Positions 46,159 to 53,925 of a stretch of 64,000 bases of DNA are shown here, piece by piece. The position numbers and the translations under genes are program-made. Below the pieces are notes generated by a model that saw only the letters and a list, made by a program, of their open reading frames with translations, had not been told where the DNA came from and ran no database searches. Each line of letters opens with the position of its first letter. Position 1 is the stretch's first letter. The DNA comes from an uncultured Bacteroidales bacterium (GTDB taxonomy: Bacteria; Bacteroidota; Bacteroidia; Bacteroidales; UBA932): contig CALVDM010000008.1 in assembly GCA_944326335.1 (NCBI GenBank), positions 23,475-87,474 on the forward strand, read 5' to 3'.

Positions 46159-46209
46159 AAATCCGTTAAATAACGTCGGACTGACGTTAAGGATTTCTAC
46201 GAAATCCAA
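46159..46209. repeat. REP-like palindromic intergenic repeat, copy 1
   Basis: Nested inverted repeats: AACGTC (46172-46177) with GACGTT (46183-46188), and GGATTTC (46191-46197) with GAAATCC (46201-46207). The reverse complement of 46171-46207 aligns over about 34 nt with 60611-60640, with few mismatches and one gap. It sits between converging genes. Confidence 0.65.
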
Positions 46210-46216
46210 ATAGGAA

Positions 46217-46252
46217 GAAGCCGGACAGGAGCAATCCCGCCCGGCTTCTTTT
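46217..46252 (+). terminator. Terminator between the mosaic lipoprotein and the esterase
   Basis: GAAGCCGG (46217-46224) pairs with CCGGCTTC (46241-46248), followed by TTTT. It ends the plus-strand transcript; read from the minus strand the stem lacks a comparable T-run. Confidence 0.85.
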
Positions 46253-46269
46253 ATGGAGAAACTCCCGTG

Positions 46270-47289
46270 TCAGAGGTTTTCTGAAAGGAAATCGACTGTC
46301 TTGAAGAAAATTTCCTCCATCTTGTCGGAGCTGTTGGAACTCAGGTTGTGATCATAATATTTATAGACCTCCAGGTCGACCTTGTTCCCTTTCACGGCCT
46401 CGAGCTTCCTTGCAAATTCCTCGCTCTGAGAGTATTCCACGGTGATGTCGGCAGTGCCGCAGAACAGCTGGGCCGCGATTTTGTGCTTCTTTGAAATCAT
46501 GTTCACAGGAGATGCGTCGGCAAGCACCCTCGGATTCTTGTCGAGGAAGTAGGCTATCCTCTCAGGGTCTTTCGCCCTCGTGGTGATGGCTGCCGTGGAG
46601 AGATTGTAGATTCCGGAATACCCGACGAATACCTTGGCATTCTTGCATCTCATGGCTCCGGTTGCGGCGAGGTGGGCTCCGGCGGAATTTCCCACGAACC
46701 CTATGCGTTCAGGGTCGATGTTGAATTCTGAAGCCCTGGAGCACACATACTCGACGGCATCGAGGATATCCTGCATGGACACTTCCACATTGGCTCCCTC
46801 CTGCGGGGCGAGTGTGTACTGGATTCTGACGCCTGTCACGCCTTTCTGCTTCGCCATGTACTGGGACAGCACGCGCAGCGCACCGTTGTTGCCTCTTGCC
46901 CATCCGCCTCCATGGCAATAGAACACAACCGGTGCAGGGGCCTCGGTCTGGGCGAAGTCCACCGATATCTTGAGGTCGTAGCCGTTTTCGCTCTTGTAGA
47001 TGTAGTCTTTTGTCTCGACACCTTTATAGTCCTTGCTGCTGAGTCTTTTCCTTTCGAGAGTGAAAGGGACGAGCAGGCTGTCGATTTCGTCGAGATTCAC
47101 GATTCTGGCATATCTTTCGGCCCTCTGGAGTTCCCATGTGCCGTCTGCCTTCTGCTGGAGCTTCATCGAGTATTTGTTGGTCACCGGTCTTGGAGCGGTC
47201 TGGGCAGAAACCGTTACCTGTCCTGCAGTGAGGCATGCCGCGAACATTGTCAGCGCAGCAGCCGTTGTCAACATCAAATTTCTTTTCAT
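46270..47289 (-). CDS. Secreted alpha/beta-hydrolase esterase (BD-FAE/HSL-like)
   Basis: A 339-residue exported hydrolase. Signal peptide about 1-29 (ending TVSAQ); oxyanion motif HGGGW in FYCHGGGWARG; nucleophile elbow GNSAGAH; acidic residue in GTADITVEYSQS and a C-terminal His in YYDHNLSS. This is the BD-FAE/acetyl-xylan-esterase-like group of the HSL family, which removes acetyl or feruloyl groups from polysaccharides. It is transcribed away from the third PL6 gene, with a GntR-type operator between them, so it belongs to the alginate regulon and probably acts on acetylated alginate. Confidence 0.84.
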   Translation of the reverse strand: MKRNLMLTTAAALTMFAACLTAGQVTVSAQTAPRPVTNKYSMKLQQKADGTWELQRAERYARIVNLDEIDSLLVPFTLERKRLSSKDYKGVETKDYIYKSENGYDLKISVDFAQTEAPAPVVFYCHGGGWARGNNGALRVLSQYMAKQKGVTGVRIQYTLAPQEGANVEVSMQDILDAVEYVCSRASEFNIDPERIGFVGNSAGAHLAATGAMRCKNAKVFVGYSGIYNLSTAAITTRAKDPERIAYFLDKNPRVLADASPVNMISKKHKIAAQLFCGTADITVEYSQSEEFARKLEAVKGNKVDLEVYKYYDHNLSSNSSDKMEEIFFKTVDFLSENL

Positions 47290-47334
47290 TTTTCTTTGCT
47301 TATTGAATTATTTGTTAAATTTGTGAAGAGGAAA

Positions 47335-47346
47335 TTGGTTAACCAA
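47335..47346. promoter_or_regulatory. Putative GntR operator between esterase and PL6 genes
   Basis: TTGGTTAACCAA is a perfect 12-bp palindrome. On the minus strand it begins 12 nt after the -7 element of the esterase gene, almost the same spacing as at the main operon. Being symmetric and central in an 86-bp divergent gap, it could control both directions. Confidence 0.65.
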
Positions 47347-47358
47347 AATTCCCTTCCA

Positions 47359-47366
47359 CAAAGATA
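47359..47366 (-). promoter_or_regulatory. -7 element of the esterase gene promoter
   Basis: TATCTTTG read on the minus strand from 47366 to 47359, a full match to TAnnTTTG, located 70 nt upstream of the esterase ATG. The -33 box is weak. No equally clear promoter for the plus-strand PL6 gene was seen in the gap. Confidence 0.55.
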
Positions 47367-47375
47367 ATTAAATAA

Positions 47376-48821
47376 ATGAAAAAATCACATTACTGTCTGA
47401 CTGCGATTTTCGCATCTTTGATGATTGTTCTGACATGCTCCTGTGATGGCTCTGCGGTGGACATTACGGATGAGGGGCAGGAAAAACCTTCTGGCGGCCA
47501 GGAGCCGGGGACTCCGGATGAAGGAGACCCGGAAGAAGACGGCGGGGAAGGTGACGCCGGAAGTGATGTGCTGAATGTGTCTTCCGTTGAAGAGCTTGAG
47601 GCTCTGACCGGTGTCGAGCCCGGCAGCACAATCGTATGGGCGGACGGAGAATATGCGGATGTCCGGATAAGCCTCGACTATCAGGGGACGGAGAGCGAGC
47701 CGGTGACATTCAGGGCCGCCACTCCAGGGAAGGTCACTTTCACCGGGGCATCTTCGCTTGTCGTGCGCGGCAGTCACATAAATGTGGAAGGATTCCGTTG
47801 GCAGTCTCCAGAACCTTCCGGAGAGCATCTCATCCGATTCTACAGCGGATCTTCATACTGCACCCTTTCCGACTGCGAGGTGGACGGCTCGATGGACGAA
47901 TCCCGCGGAGAGGGAGCCACATTCAAATGGGTGTCTCTCTACGGCACGGGCCACACTGTCACAAGATGCAATTTCAACGAGAAGAAAGATATGGGGGCCT
48001 TGCTCGTGGTATGGCTCGAGGAAGGCGTGAAGGCAGGACATACCATATCCTGCAACAGGTTCGCCCGCACGGAAACGATATACGACAACTCCGGTGAGCC
48101 TGCCAACGAGCAGGAGATAATGAGGATAGGCGACAGCCAGCACTCTCTCCAGGACGGGGACTGCATCATAGAGCGCAACTATTTCTGGCACTGCAACGGT
48201 GAAAAGGCCGAAATCGTCTCCAACAAGAGTTGCAGGAATATTTATCGCGGGAATGCGTTTTTCGAGAGCTGCGGCACCCTGACACTGAGGCAGGGCAACG
48301 GCTGTACAGTCAGCGGGAACTGGTTCTATGGCAGCGATATCGAGCAGACGGGCGGTGTGAGGATAATAGGAGAAGACCATCTCGTGGAGAACAATGTCTT
48401 CGAGCGGCTCAATTCGGTGGGATACCTTTCCGCCCTGTGCATCTGTGCCGGACAGGAGAACGCCGCCCTTGACGGATATGCTCCGGTGAAGAATGCGGTC
48501 GTGCGCGGCAACACATTCATCGACTGCAACCTTGCCATGCACGTGAATTACGGGTCGTCATCCATGACTGTCCCTGTTACGGCCACCACGATAGAAGACA
48601 ACATCGCCGTCACCCCTGACGGAAGCGGTTACGTGGTCAGATATGAAGATACCGAGCCTCAGGCTGAAATCACATGGAGCGGCAACACTTTCTACGGAAG
48701 GTTCAGGAACAATCACTTCAGTCTCACTTCAGTGAGCTCCCGCCCGGATGTGGACTCTTGCCTTGACGAAATCGAGGAAGTCGCTGCAGCGGCAGGCCCT
48801 GAATGGAAAACCAATAATTGA
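47376..48821 (+). CDS. PL6 family alginate lyase, third copy, lipoprotein with acidic linker
   Basis: A 481-residue PL6 lyase. The signal ends at lipobox LTCSC and is followed by an acidic Gly/Pro/Glu linker of about 40 residues, a likely surface tether. The beta-helix carries Lys284 in VSNKSCRN and Arg305 in LTLRQGN, again 21 apart, but the residue after the Arg is Gln306 where most PL6 enzymes, including the two upstream, have His (or keep RHG). It is closest in layout to the PL6 at 35309 (shared SLYG-HTVE-C, LLVVW-E-G and IRIG-S blocks). The jelly-roll gene follows after 6 nt. Confidence 0.88.
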   Translation: MKKSHYCLTAIFASLMIVLTCSCDGSAVDITDEGQEKPSGGQEPGTPDEGDPEEDGGEGDAGSDVLNVSSVEELEALTGVEPGSTIVWADGEYADVRISLDYQGTESEPVTFRAATPGKVTFTGASSLVVRGSHINVEGFRWQSPEPSGEHLIRFYSGSSYCTLSDCEVDGSMDESRGEGATFKWVSLYGTGHTVTRCNFNEKKDMGALLVVWLEEGVKAGHTISCNRFARTETIYDNSGEPANEQEIMRIGDSQHSLQDGDCIIERNYFWHCNGEKAEIVSNKSCRNIYRGNAFFESCGTLTLRQGNGCTVSGNWFYGSDIEQTGGVRIIGEDHLVENNVFERLNSVGYLSALCICAGQENAALDGYAPVKNAVVRGNTFIDCNLAMHVNYGSSSMTVPVTATTIEDNIAVTPDGSGYVVRYEDTEPQAEITWSGNTFYGRFRNNHFSLTSVSSRPDVDSCLDEIEEVAAAAGPEWKTNN

Positions 48822-48827
48822 CAGTAT

Positions 48828-49742
48828 ATGAGAAGATACAGAATTTTGTCCATAGCCTTGTTCATCGCATTTTCCTGCGCAGGCACTGTGCCGGAGGGCA
48901 ATGGCGATACAGACACTCCGGAAGGCCCTTCCGGCGGCGACACCAAGGTCGAGGGAGCCTTGATTGCAGACGGCAACGATGAAGGCACATACGATCTCAT
49001 AACTTCGTCCGGCTATAATTATGAGACCCCGGACAATTCCGGAGAGCATGCCAAGTCCCCGTTCCGCCACATACGGCAGAGCTATGACGGGCAGCTCGGC
49101 AAATGGGTGTTCGATTTCATCCTCCACATCGACAACGATGACGACAGAGGCAAGCCGAATGTCACCGACAGGCAGAGAAACGAGATAAAGACCGACGGCA
49201 AGTCGCCTGCGGACATGGTGGCGCAGGAAGGCGAAACCCTGAGGATGACATGGAAGTTTAAGCTTCCTGACGGGATGAAGACCACCACGAGCTTTTCCCA
49301 CATACATCAGCTGAAGGGCATCGACAACTCCGAAGGGACAGCGGACGTGAGCATGCCGATAATCACTTTCACGGTGAGGAGCATGAGCAGCGGTGGCCAG
49401 CAGTTCCAGGTGATATACGTAGGCCCGACCTCTTCACACACTGGCAATGTCTATCTTGCAAAGCTCAATCTCGACGAATTTCTCGGGGAGTGGGTGGAGG
49501 CGACAGAGACTGTCACTTTCTCCGGCTCGGGAAGCTACGGACTCCAGATACGCAGAATCAGCGACGGCAAGGTGCTCCTTGAGGTTTCCGAGGACGGACT
49601 TGCACTCTGGAGAGATGGTTCCACGGGCATAAGGCCTAAATGGGGCCTGTACAGGAATTTCGGTGAAAACGGCAGCAATAAAGACCAGTTGCGTGACGAA
49701 ACACTCAAATTCGCAGATTTCAGGATAGAAAAATTGGTATAA
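48828..49742 (+). CDS. Jelly-roll polysaccharide lyase-like lipoprotein
   Basis: A 304-residue lipoprotein (lipobox IAFSC, then an acidic Gly/Pro/Thr linker). The body (about 45-304) looks like a beta-jelly roll of the heparin-lyase-I/PL7-like fold: RQRNEIKTDGKSP, TWKFKLPDGM, FSHIHQLKG and, near the end, RPKWGLYRNFGEN with FADFRIEKL. In such lyases the R-x-E, Q-x-H (here HIHQ) and K/Y-containing strands line the active cleft. I cannot place it in a numbered PL family with confidence. Context (6 nt after a PL6 gene) points to a further alginate lyase or alginate-binding protein. Confidence 0.68.
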   Translation: MRRYRILSIALFIAFSCAGTVPEGNGDTDTPEGPSGGDTKVEGALIADGNDEGTYDLITSSGYNYETPDNSGEHAKSPFRHIRQSYDGQLGKWVFDFILHIDNDDDRGKPNVTDRQRNEIKTDGKSPADMVAQEGETLRMTWKFKLPDGMKTTTSFSHIHQLKGIDNSEGTADVSMPIITFTVRSMSSGGQQFQVIYVGPTSSHTGNVYLAKLNLDEFLGEWVEATETVTFSGSGSYGLQIRRISDGKVLLEVSEDGLALWRDGSTGIRPKWGLYRNFGENGSNKDQLRDETLKFADFRIEKLV

Positions 49743-49778
49743 TTGGTTTTTGTTTACTAACTTTACGCGTCGTTAATC

Positions 49779-50477
49779 ATGAAATTGATGCCGAGTTCCA
49801 CTCATTCTCCTCAAGTAGAGACTGTGATTAGACACATCCGTGCGCTCCTGGACTCCGGAAGGCTGCTTCCGGGGGACAAGCTTCCTGCCGAGCGCAGGAT
49901 GGCGGAACAGCTTGGAGTGAGTCGGGCCCATGTGCGTACTGCATTCCAGAAACTTGAGTTCTACGGTATTGTAAAGACATATCCGCAGAGCGGCACCGTG
50001 ATAGCGGAGCAGACTGTGCAGGTCCTTGAAGGGCTTATTTCAGACATGCTCCAGATAGACAGTTACGACTTCGAGTCTCTGGTGCATGTGCGGGTGCTTC
50101 TCGAGGTGGAGGCCATCCGGATGTGTGCGCAGCGGCGGACGGACAAGGACCTGACAGCCATGAGGTATGCGCTCGAGGAGTGTGACAAGTATTTCGGCAC
50201 GGAGCGTCAGGTGGAGAAGGACTTCGCTTTCCATCAGTCCATAGCCCGCAGCGGGCATAATCCCGTGATAGCTTCACTCCTGCTTGTGATAACACCCGAT
50301 GTGCTCACATACTATCTCCAGTACAGGGTGTGCAACACTCCGGGCGAGATCGTGTCCAACGAACACCACGAGATGCTGCGCTGCATAATCGAGCAGGACC
50401 CGGACGGTGCGGAGGCCATCCTCAGGGCACATTTCAAAGGTATTGTCGAATTTGCCAAAGAAGGCTGCAAACGTTAA
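49779..50477 (+). CDS. GntR family regulator, FadR (FCD) subfamily, probable alginate repressor
   Basis: A 232-residue regulator with an N-terminal winged helix (about 10-75, LLPGDKLPAERRMAEQLGVS and RAHVRTAFQKLEFYGIVKTY) and an all-helical FCD effector domain (about 90-215). FCD proteins often bind sugar acids through metal-binding His residues; FHQSIARSGHNP and FNEHHEM-like NEHHEML fit that role. The alginate-utilisation regulator AusR of marine Bacteroidota is, as I recall, of this type. Three TTGGTnnACCAA palindromes in the window are its likely sites. It precedes an esterase gene by 8 nt. Confidence 0.88.
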   Translation: MKLMPSSTHSPQVETVIRHIRALLDSGRLLPGDKLPAERRMAEQLGVSRAHVRTAFQKLEFYGIVKTYPQSGTVIAEQTVQVLEGLISDMLQIDSYDFESLVHVRVLLEVEAIRMCAQRRTDKDLTAMRYALEECDKYFGTERQVEKDFAFHQSIARSGHNPVIASLLLVITPDVLTYYLQYRVCNTPGEIVSNEHHEMLRCIIEQDPDGAEAILRAHFKGIVEFAKEGCKR

Positions 50478-50485
50478 TATGAGCT

Positions 50486-51901
50486 ATGAAATCCATGTCA
50501 ATGATGATGCGGGCGTTGTTGCTCGCAGCTATGCTGTATTCATGTGACGGCACTATTGCCGGTCCGGATTCCGGAGATGGCACTGATACCACGGAGCCGG
50601 ACTATGATGCCGTATGCACATTGTCCCCTCTCTTTTCCGACGGGGCAGTGCTGCAGAGGAACCGTGAGGTGGCGGTGACCGGGCGGACAGAGCCCGGGGC
50701 GGCTGTCCGTGTCTCAGGTTCGTGGAATGACGAAAATGTTGTCGTGGAGGCGGACCGTGACGGTAAATTCAAGGCCCTCCTGCGCACTCCGGATGCAGGC
50801 GGTCCGTACACCCTTGAAGTGAACGGGACCGTCGTGGAGGATGTGATGATAGGTGAAGTCTGGCTTTGTGCAGGGCAGTCCAACATGCGTTTCAGGCTCG
50901 ACCAGTCCGACATGGACGGCCTGTCCGGAGACGAATCTCTCCCGGTCCATGCCTTCGTGGTCCATGCTGCCTCTTCGGAAAGCCCTCAGGAAGAACTCGA
51001 GGGAGGAAAATGGTATTACGGAAAAGTGGACGAGATAAAGGGGCGGGTTTCGGCCGTCGCCTACTATTTTGCGAGGACGCTCCAGCAGGAACTCAATATC
51101 CCTGTAGGGGTCATCGTGTCGGCTGTCAGCAGTTCATGTGCCGAGGAATGGATGTCGGAGGAATCCTTTGCCGGGCTCGACGGGAGTTACCGGGAGATGT
51201 ACGAGCCGTCGAAGGAAGGCTGTTTCGCTTCGTGCTGGTACAACTCCATGCTTCATCCTCTTTTCGGATTCAGGATTGCCGGAGTGGCATGGTATCAGGG
51301 AGAAGCCAACGTCTATTGGCCCGACTCCTATCAGGATGTGATGGCAGCCCTCGTGAATGACTGGAGGTCGGGATTCGGAGACAGCTCCCTGCCGTTCTAC
51401 ATGGTGCAGCTGCCTTCATACAGGAACACCAGGTGGATTGACTTCAGACTGGTCCAGCAGGCCGTGGCAGACAATCTGGAGCACTCAGGCCTTGTCCCGA
51501 CGATAGATACAGGGGAGGAGTCGAATATACATCCTGTCCATAAACGCCCTGTGGGAGAGAGGCTTGCATCCCTGGCTCTGTCCAATGTGCATGGTCTTGC
51601 GGGATTCCGTAAAGAGTGTCCTGCAGCAGAAAGCGCCGTGGCGGAAGACGGCTGTCTGCGTGTGTCGTTTTCAGGAGTGGACAAGCTGGTGTCAGCTTCC
51701 GGCGGCTCTCCAGGTTACTTCGAGATTTGCGGCGAAGACGGTGTGTACCATGATGCCGAAGCCGAGATTTCAGGGAACACCGTCCTTCTGCGCTCCACAG
51801 ACGTACAGTCCCCTGTCGGAGCCCGCTATTATCACGTGGCTTTCGGCGAACCGGATCTTTTCACTTCGGACGGATGGCCTGTTCCCCCGTTCACTATATG
51901 A
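50486..51901 (+). CDS. SASA-family carbohydrate O-acetylesterase, lipoprotein
   Basis: A 471-residue lipoprotein (lipobox AMLYSC). Catalytic Ser132 lies in CAGQSNM, the supporting block is WYQGEAN, and His349 is in NIHPVHK. An N-terminal beta-sandwich (about 35-120, [20 protein letters not shown]) precedes the SGNH domain. It is a paralogue of the esterase at 25386 but has Glu where that one has Cys in the WYQG-x-x-N block. Placed right after the GntR regulator, at the far end of the locus, it supports acetylated alginate as substrate. Confidence 0.85.
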   Translation: MKSMSMMMRALLLAAMLYSCDGTIAGPDSGDGTDTTEPDYDAVCTLSPLFSDGAVLQRNREVAVTGRTEPGAAVRVSGSWNDENVVVEADRDGKFKALLRTPDAGGPYTLEVNGTVVEDVMIGEVWLCAGQSNMRFRLDQSDMDGLSGDESLPVHAFVVHAASSESPQEELEGGKWYYGKVDEIKGRVSAVAYYFARTLQQELNIPVGVIVSAVSSSCAEEWMSEESFAGLDGSYREMYEPSKEGCFASCWYNSMLHPLFGFRIAGVAWYQGEANVYWPDSYQDVMAALVNDWRSGFGDSSLPFYMVQLPSYRNTRWIDFRLVQQAVADNLEHSGLVPTIDTGEESNIHPVHKRPVGERLASLALSNVHGLAGFRKECPAAESAVAEDGCLRVSFSGVDKLVSASGGSPGYFEICGEDGVYHDAEAEISGNTVLLRSTDVQSPVGARYYHVAFGEPDLFTSDGWPVPPFTI

Positions 51902-51940
51902 TTTTTTCGGAAAATGTCTATCTTTGGCATTCCGAAAAAA
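51902..51940. promoter_or_regulatory. Inverted repeat enclosing the bioA -7 element
   Basis: TTTTTTCGGAA (51902-51912) is the reverse complement of TTCCGAAAAAA (51930-51940). The loop holds TATCTTTG (51919-51926), a perfect -7 box for bioA, whose ATG is at 51946. The repeat may be the terminator of the upstream esterase gene, an operator for bioA, or both. Confidence 0.6.
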
Positions 51941-51945
51941 CGTCT

Positions 51946-53232
51946 ATGACAGCAGATATATTCAGTTCATTTGACAGGGACCACCTGTGGCATCCCTACA
52001 CATCCATGACCGACCCTCTCCCCACTTTCAAGGTGGACAGGGCTTCAGGCTGCGAGATAATCCTTGCCGACGGCACGAGACTGGTGGACGGCATGTCTTC
52101 ATGGTGGTGCGCGATACACGGGTACAGTCACCCTGTGCTGGATAAGGCTGCCGCGGACCAGCTGAAGAAGATGTCGCATGTCATGTTCGGCGGACTCACT
52201 CATGAGCCGGCGATAGAGCTCGGCAGGCTTCTGCTCGGGATAGCACCTCCGTCCATGACTAAAATCTTCTATGCCGACAGCGGTTCTGTCGCAGTGGAGG
52301 TGGCCATGAAGATGGCTGTCCAGTACCAGTTCTCGACAGGAAATCCGGAAAAGTCCAATTTCGTGACCATACGCAGCGGTTACCATGGAGACACCTGGAA
52401 TGCGATGTCCGTATGCGACCCTGTGACCGGTATGCACAGCCTTTTCGGGAGTGCGCTTCCTGTACGGTACTTTGTGCCGTCCCCTGCCTCACGGTTCGGA
52501 GGGGAATGGAATCCGGAAGACATCAGGCCTCTTCAGGATGTCATTGAGAAGCATCACGGGGAACTTGGTGCCATGATTCTCGAGCCGATAGTGCAAGGTG
52601 CCGGCGGCATGTGGTTCTATCACCCCGAGTATCTCAGGCAGGCTGCCCGGCTGTGCCGGGAGCATGACATCCTGCTGATATTCGATGAAATCGCCACAGG
52701 TTTCGGCCGTACGGGAAAGCTCTTCGCCTGGGAGCATGCGGGGGTGGAGCCTGACATCATGTGCATAGGCAAGGCCTTGACCGGAGGTTACATGACATTC
52801 TCTGCCGTTCTTGCCTCGGACAAGGTGGCATACGGAATTTCGGACAATCCTCCTCATGCATTCATGCACGGGCCTACATTCATGGGGAATCCGCTCGCTT
52901 GTGCCGTGGCCAGGGCTTCCGTCACACTGCTTCTCGAGTCCGGATGGCAGGAAAAGGTGAAGGAGATAGAGTCCGGGCTGAAAACCGGGCTGGCTCCTGC
53001 AGCGTCGCTGCCGTCTGTGGCGGACGTCCGGGTGCTCGGTGCGATAGGTGTCATAGAGATGAAAAAACCGGTGGACATGGCATATATGCAGAGACGCTTT
53101 GTCGAGGAGGGCGTGTGGGTGCGGCCTTTCGGCAGGCTTGTCTATGTCATGCCTCCGTATATAGTTTCAGGGGAGCAGCTCGACAAGCTCATGAAGGCTC
53201 TTGTCAAGGTTGCCTCAGAATCTGACCGTTGA
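51946..53232 (+). CDS. bioA: Adenosylmethionine-8-amino-7-oxononanoate aminotransferase
   Basis: A 428-residue class III PLP aminotransferase that makes 7,8-diaminopelargonate with S-adenosylmethionine as amino donor in biotin synthesis. [10 protein letters not shown] at the start is a BioA signature; [32 protein letters not shown] and the PLP lysine in GKALTGGYM follow, and [15 protein letters not shown] near the end. Start ATG 51946 is chosen because the longer frame overlaps the esterase gene. bioD follows after 7 nt; bioF and bioB are not in the window. Confidence 0.96.
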   Translation: MTADIFSSFDRDHLWHPYTSMTDPLPTFKVDRASGCEIILADGTRLVDGMSSWWCAIHGYSHPVLDKAAADQLKKMSHVMFGGLTHEPAIELGRLLLGIAPPSMTKIFYADSGSVAVEVAMKMAVQYQFSTGNPEKSNFVTIRSGYHGDTWNAMSVCDPVTGMHSLFGSALPVRYFVPSPASRFGGEWNPEDIRPLQDVIEKHHGELGAMILEPIVQGAGGMWFYHPEYLRQAARLCREHDILLIFDEIATGFGRTGKLFAWEHAGVEPDIMCIGKALTGGYMTFSAVLASDKVAYGISDNPPHAFMHGPTFMGNPLACAVARASVTLLLESGWQEKVKEIESGLKTGLAPAASLPSVADVRVLGAIGVIEMKKPVDMAYMQRRFVEEGVWVRPFGRLVYVMPPYIVSGEQLDKLMKALVKVASESDR

Positions 53233-53239
53233 AGCTGAT

Positions 53240-53890
53240 ATGAAAGGTAATGTATATTTTGTCAGCGGCATAGACACCAATATAGGTAAAAGCTATGCCA
53301 CAGGCTATCTGGCCTCATTATGGAACAGCCGTGGAATACGGACAATCACACAGAAACTGATACAGACAGGCAACAGGGACATCTCTGAGGACATAGAGCT
53401 GCACCGCAGGATAATGGGGTGCGGAATGCTACCGGAAGACAGCTCGGGGCTTACCATGCCGGAGATTTACAGCTATCCGTGTTCTCCGCACCTGGCTGCG
53501 GAAATCGATGGACGTCCCATCGATTTCGGAAAGACAGACGCTGCGACCGAAAAGCTGTCTTCTCTTTACGATGCCGTGCTCGTTGAGGGTGCGGGAGGGC
53601 TCATGGTGCCTCTGACGCGTGATTACCTGACTGCGGACTATGTAGCGGACCGAGGCTATCCTCTTGTCTTCGTCACTTCCGGGCGTCTCGGGAGCATAAA
53701 CCATTTCCTGCTCAGCCTTGAGGCCGCGTCAAGGAGGAATATCACTTTGCATACCCTCATATACAACATGTATCCTGCCGATGAGGATAAAATCATACAG
53801 CAGGATACCATGCAATACGTGCGTGACTGGCTTTCCGCCAATTTCCCTTCTGCGGAGTTCCTGACCATGCCGTGCATCGGGTTGGCCTGA
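53240..53890 (+). CDS. bioD: Dethiobiotin synthetase
   Basis: A 216-residue ATP-dependent carboxylase-type ligase that closes the ureido ring to give dethiobiotin. The P-loop is GIDTNIGKSYATG, a variant of the usual GTDTxxGKT; VEGAGGLMVPLTRDY is the second signature, and VTSGRLGSINHFLLSLEA follows. Start ATG 53240 leaves 7 nt after bioA. The gene ends 35 nt before the converging pepT gene; a CAGGAA/TTCCTG stem at 53904-53924 may end both transcripts but has no T-run. Confidence 0.95.
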   Translation: MKGNVYFVSGIDTNIGKSYATGYLASLWNSRGIRTITQKLIQTGNRDISEDIELHRRIMGCGMLPEDSSGLTMPEIYSYPCSPHLAAEIDGRPIDFGKTDAATEKLSSLYDAVLVEGAGGLMVPLTRDYLTADYVADRGYPLVFVTSGRLGSINHFLLSLEAASRRNITLHTLIYNMYPADEDKIIQQDTMQYVRDWLSANFPSAEFLTMPCIGLA

Positions 53891-53925
53891 GGAAGTATGC
53901 CGTCAGGAAGCTTCGAAATTCCTGC

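Noticed and set aside
49743-49765. A fourth GntR operator before the regulator gene (TTGGTTTTTGTTTACTAA)
   Set aside because: The half-sites are too far apart and the second is imperfect; autoregulation cannot be claimed from it.
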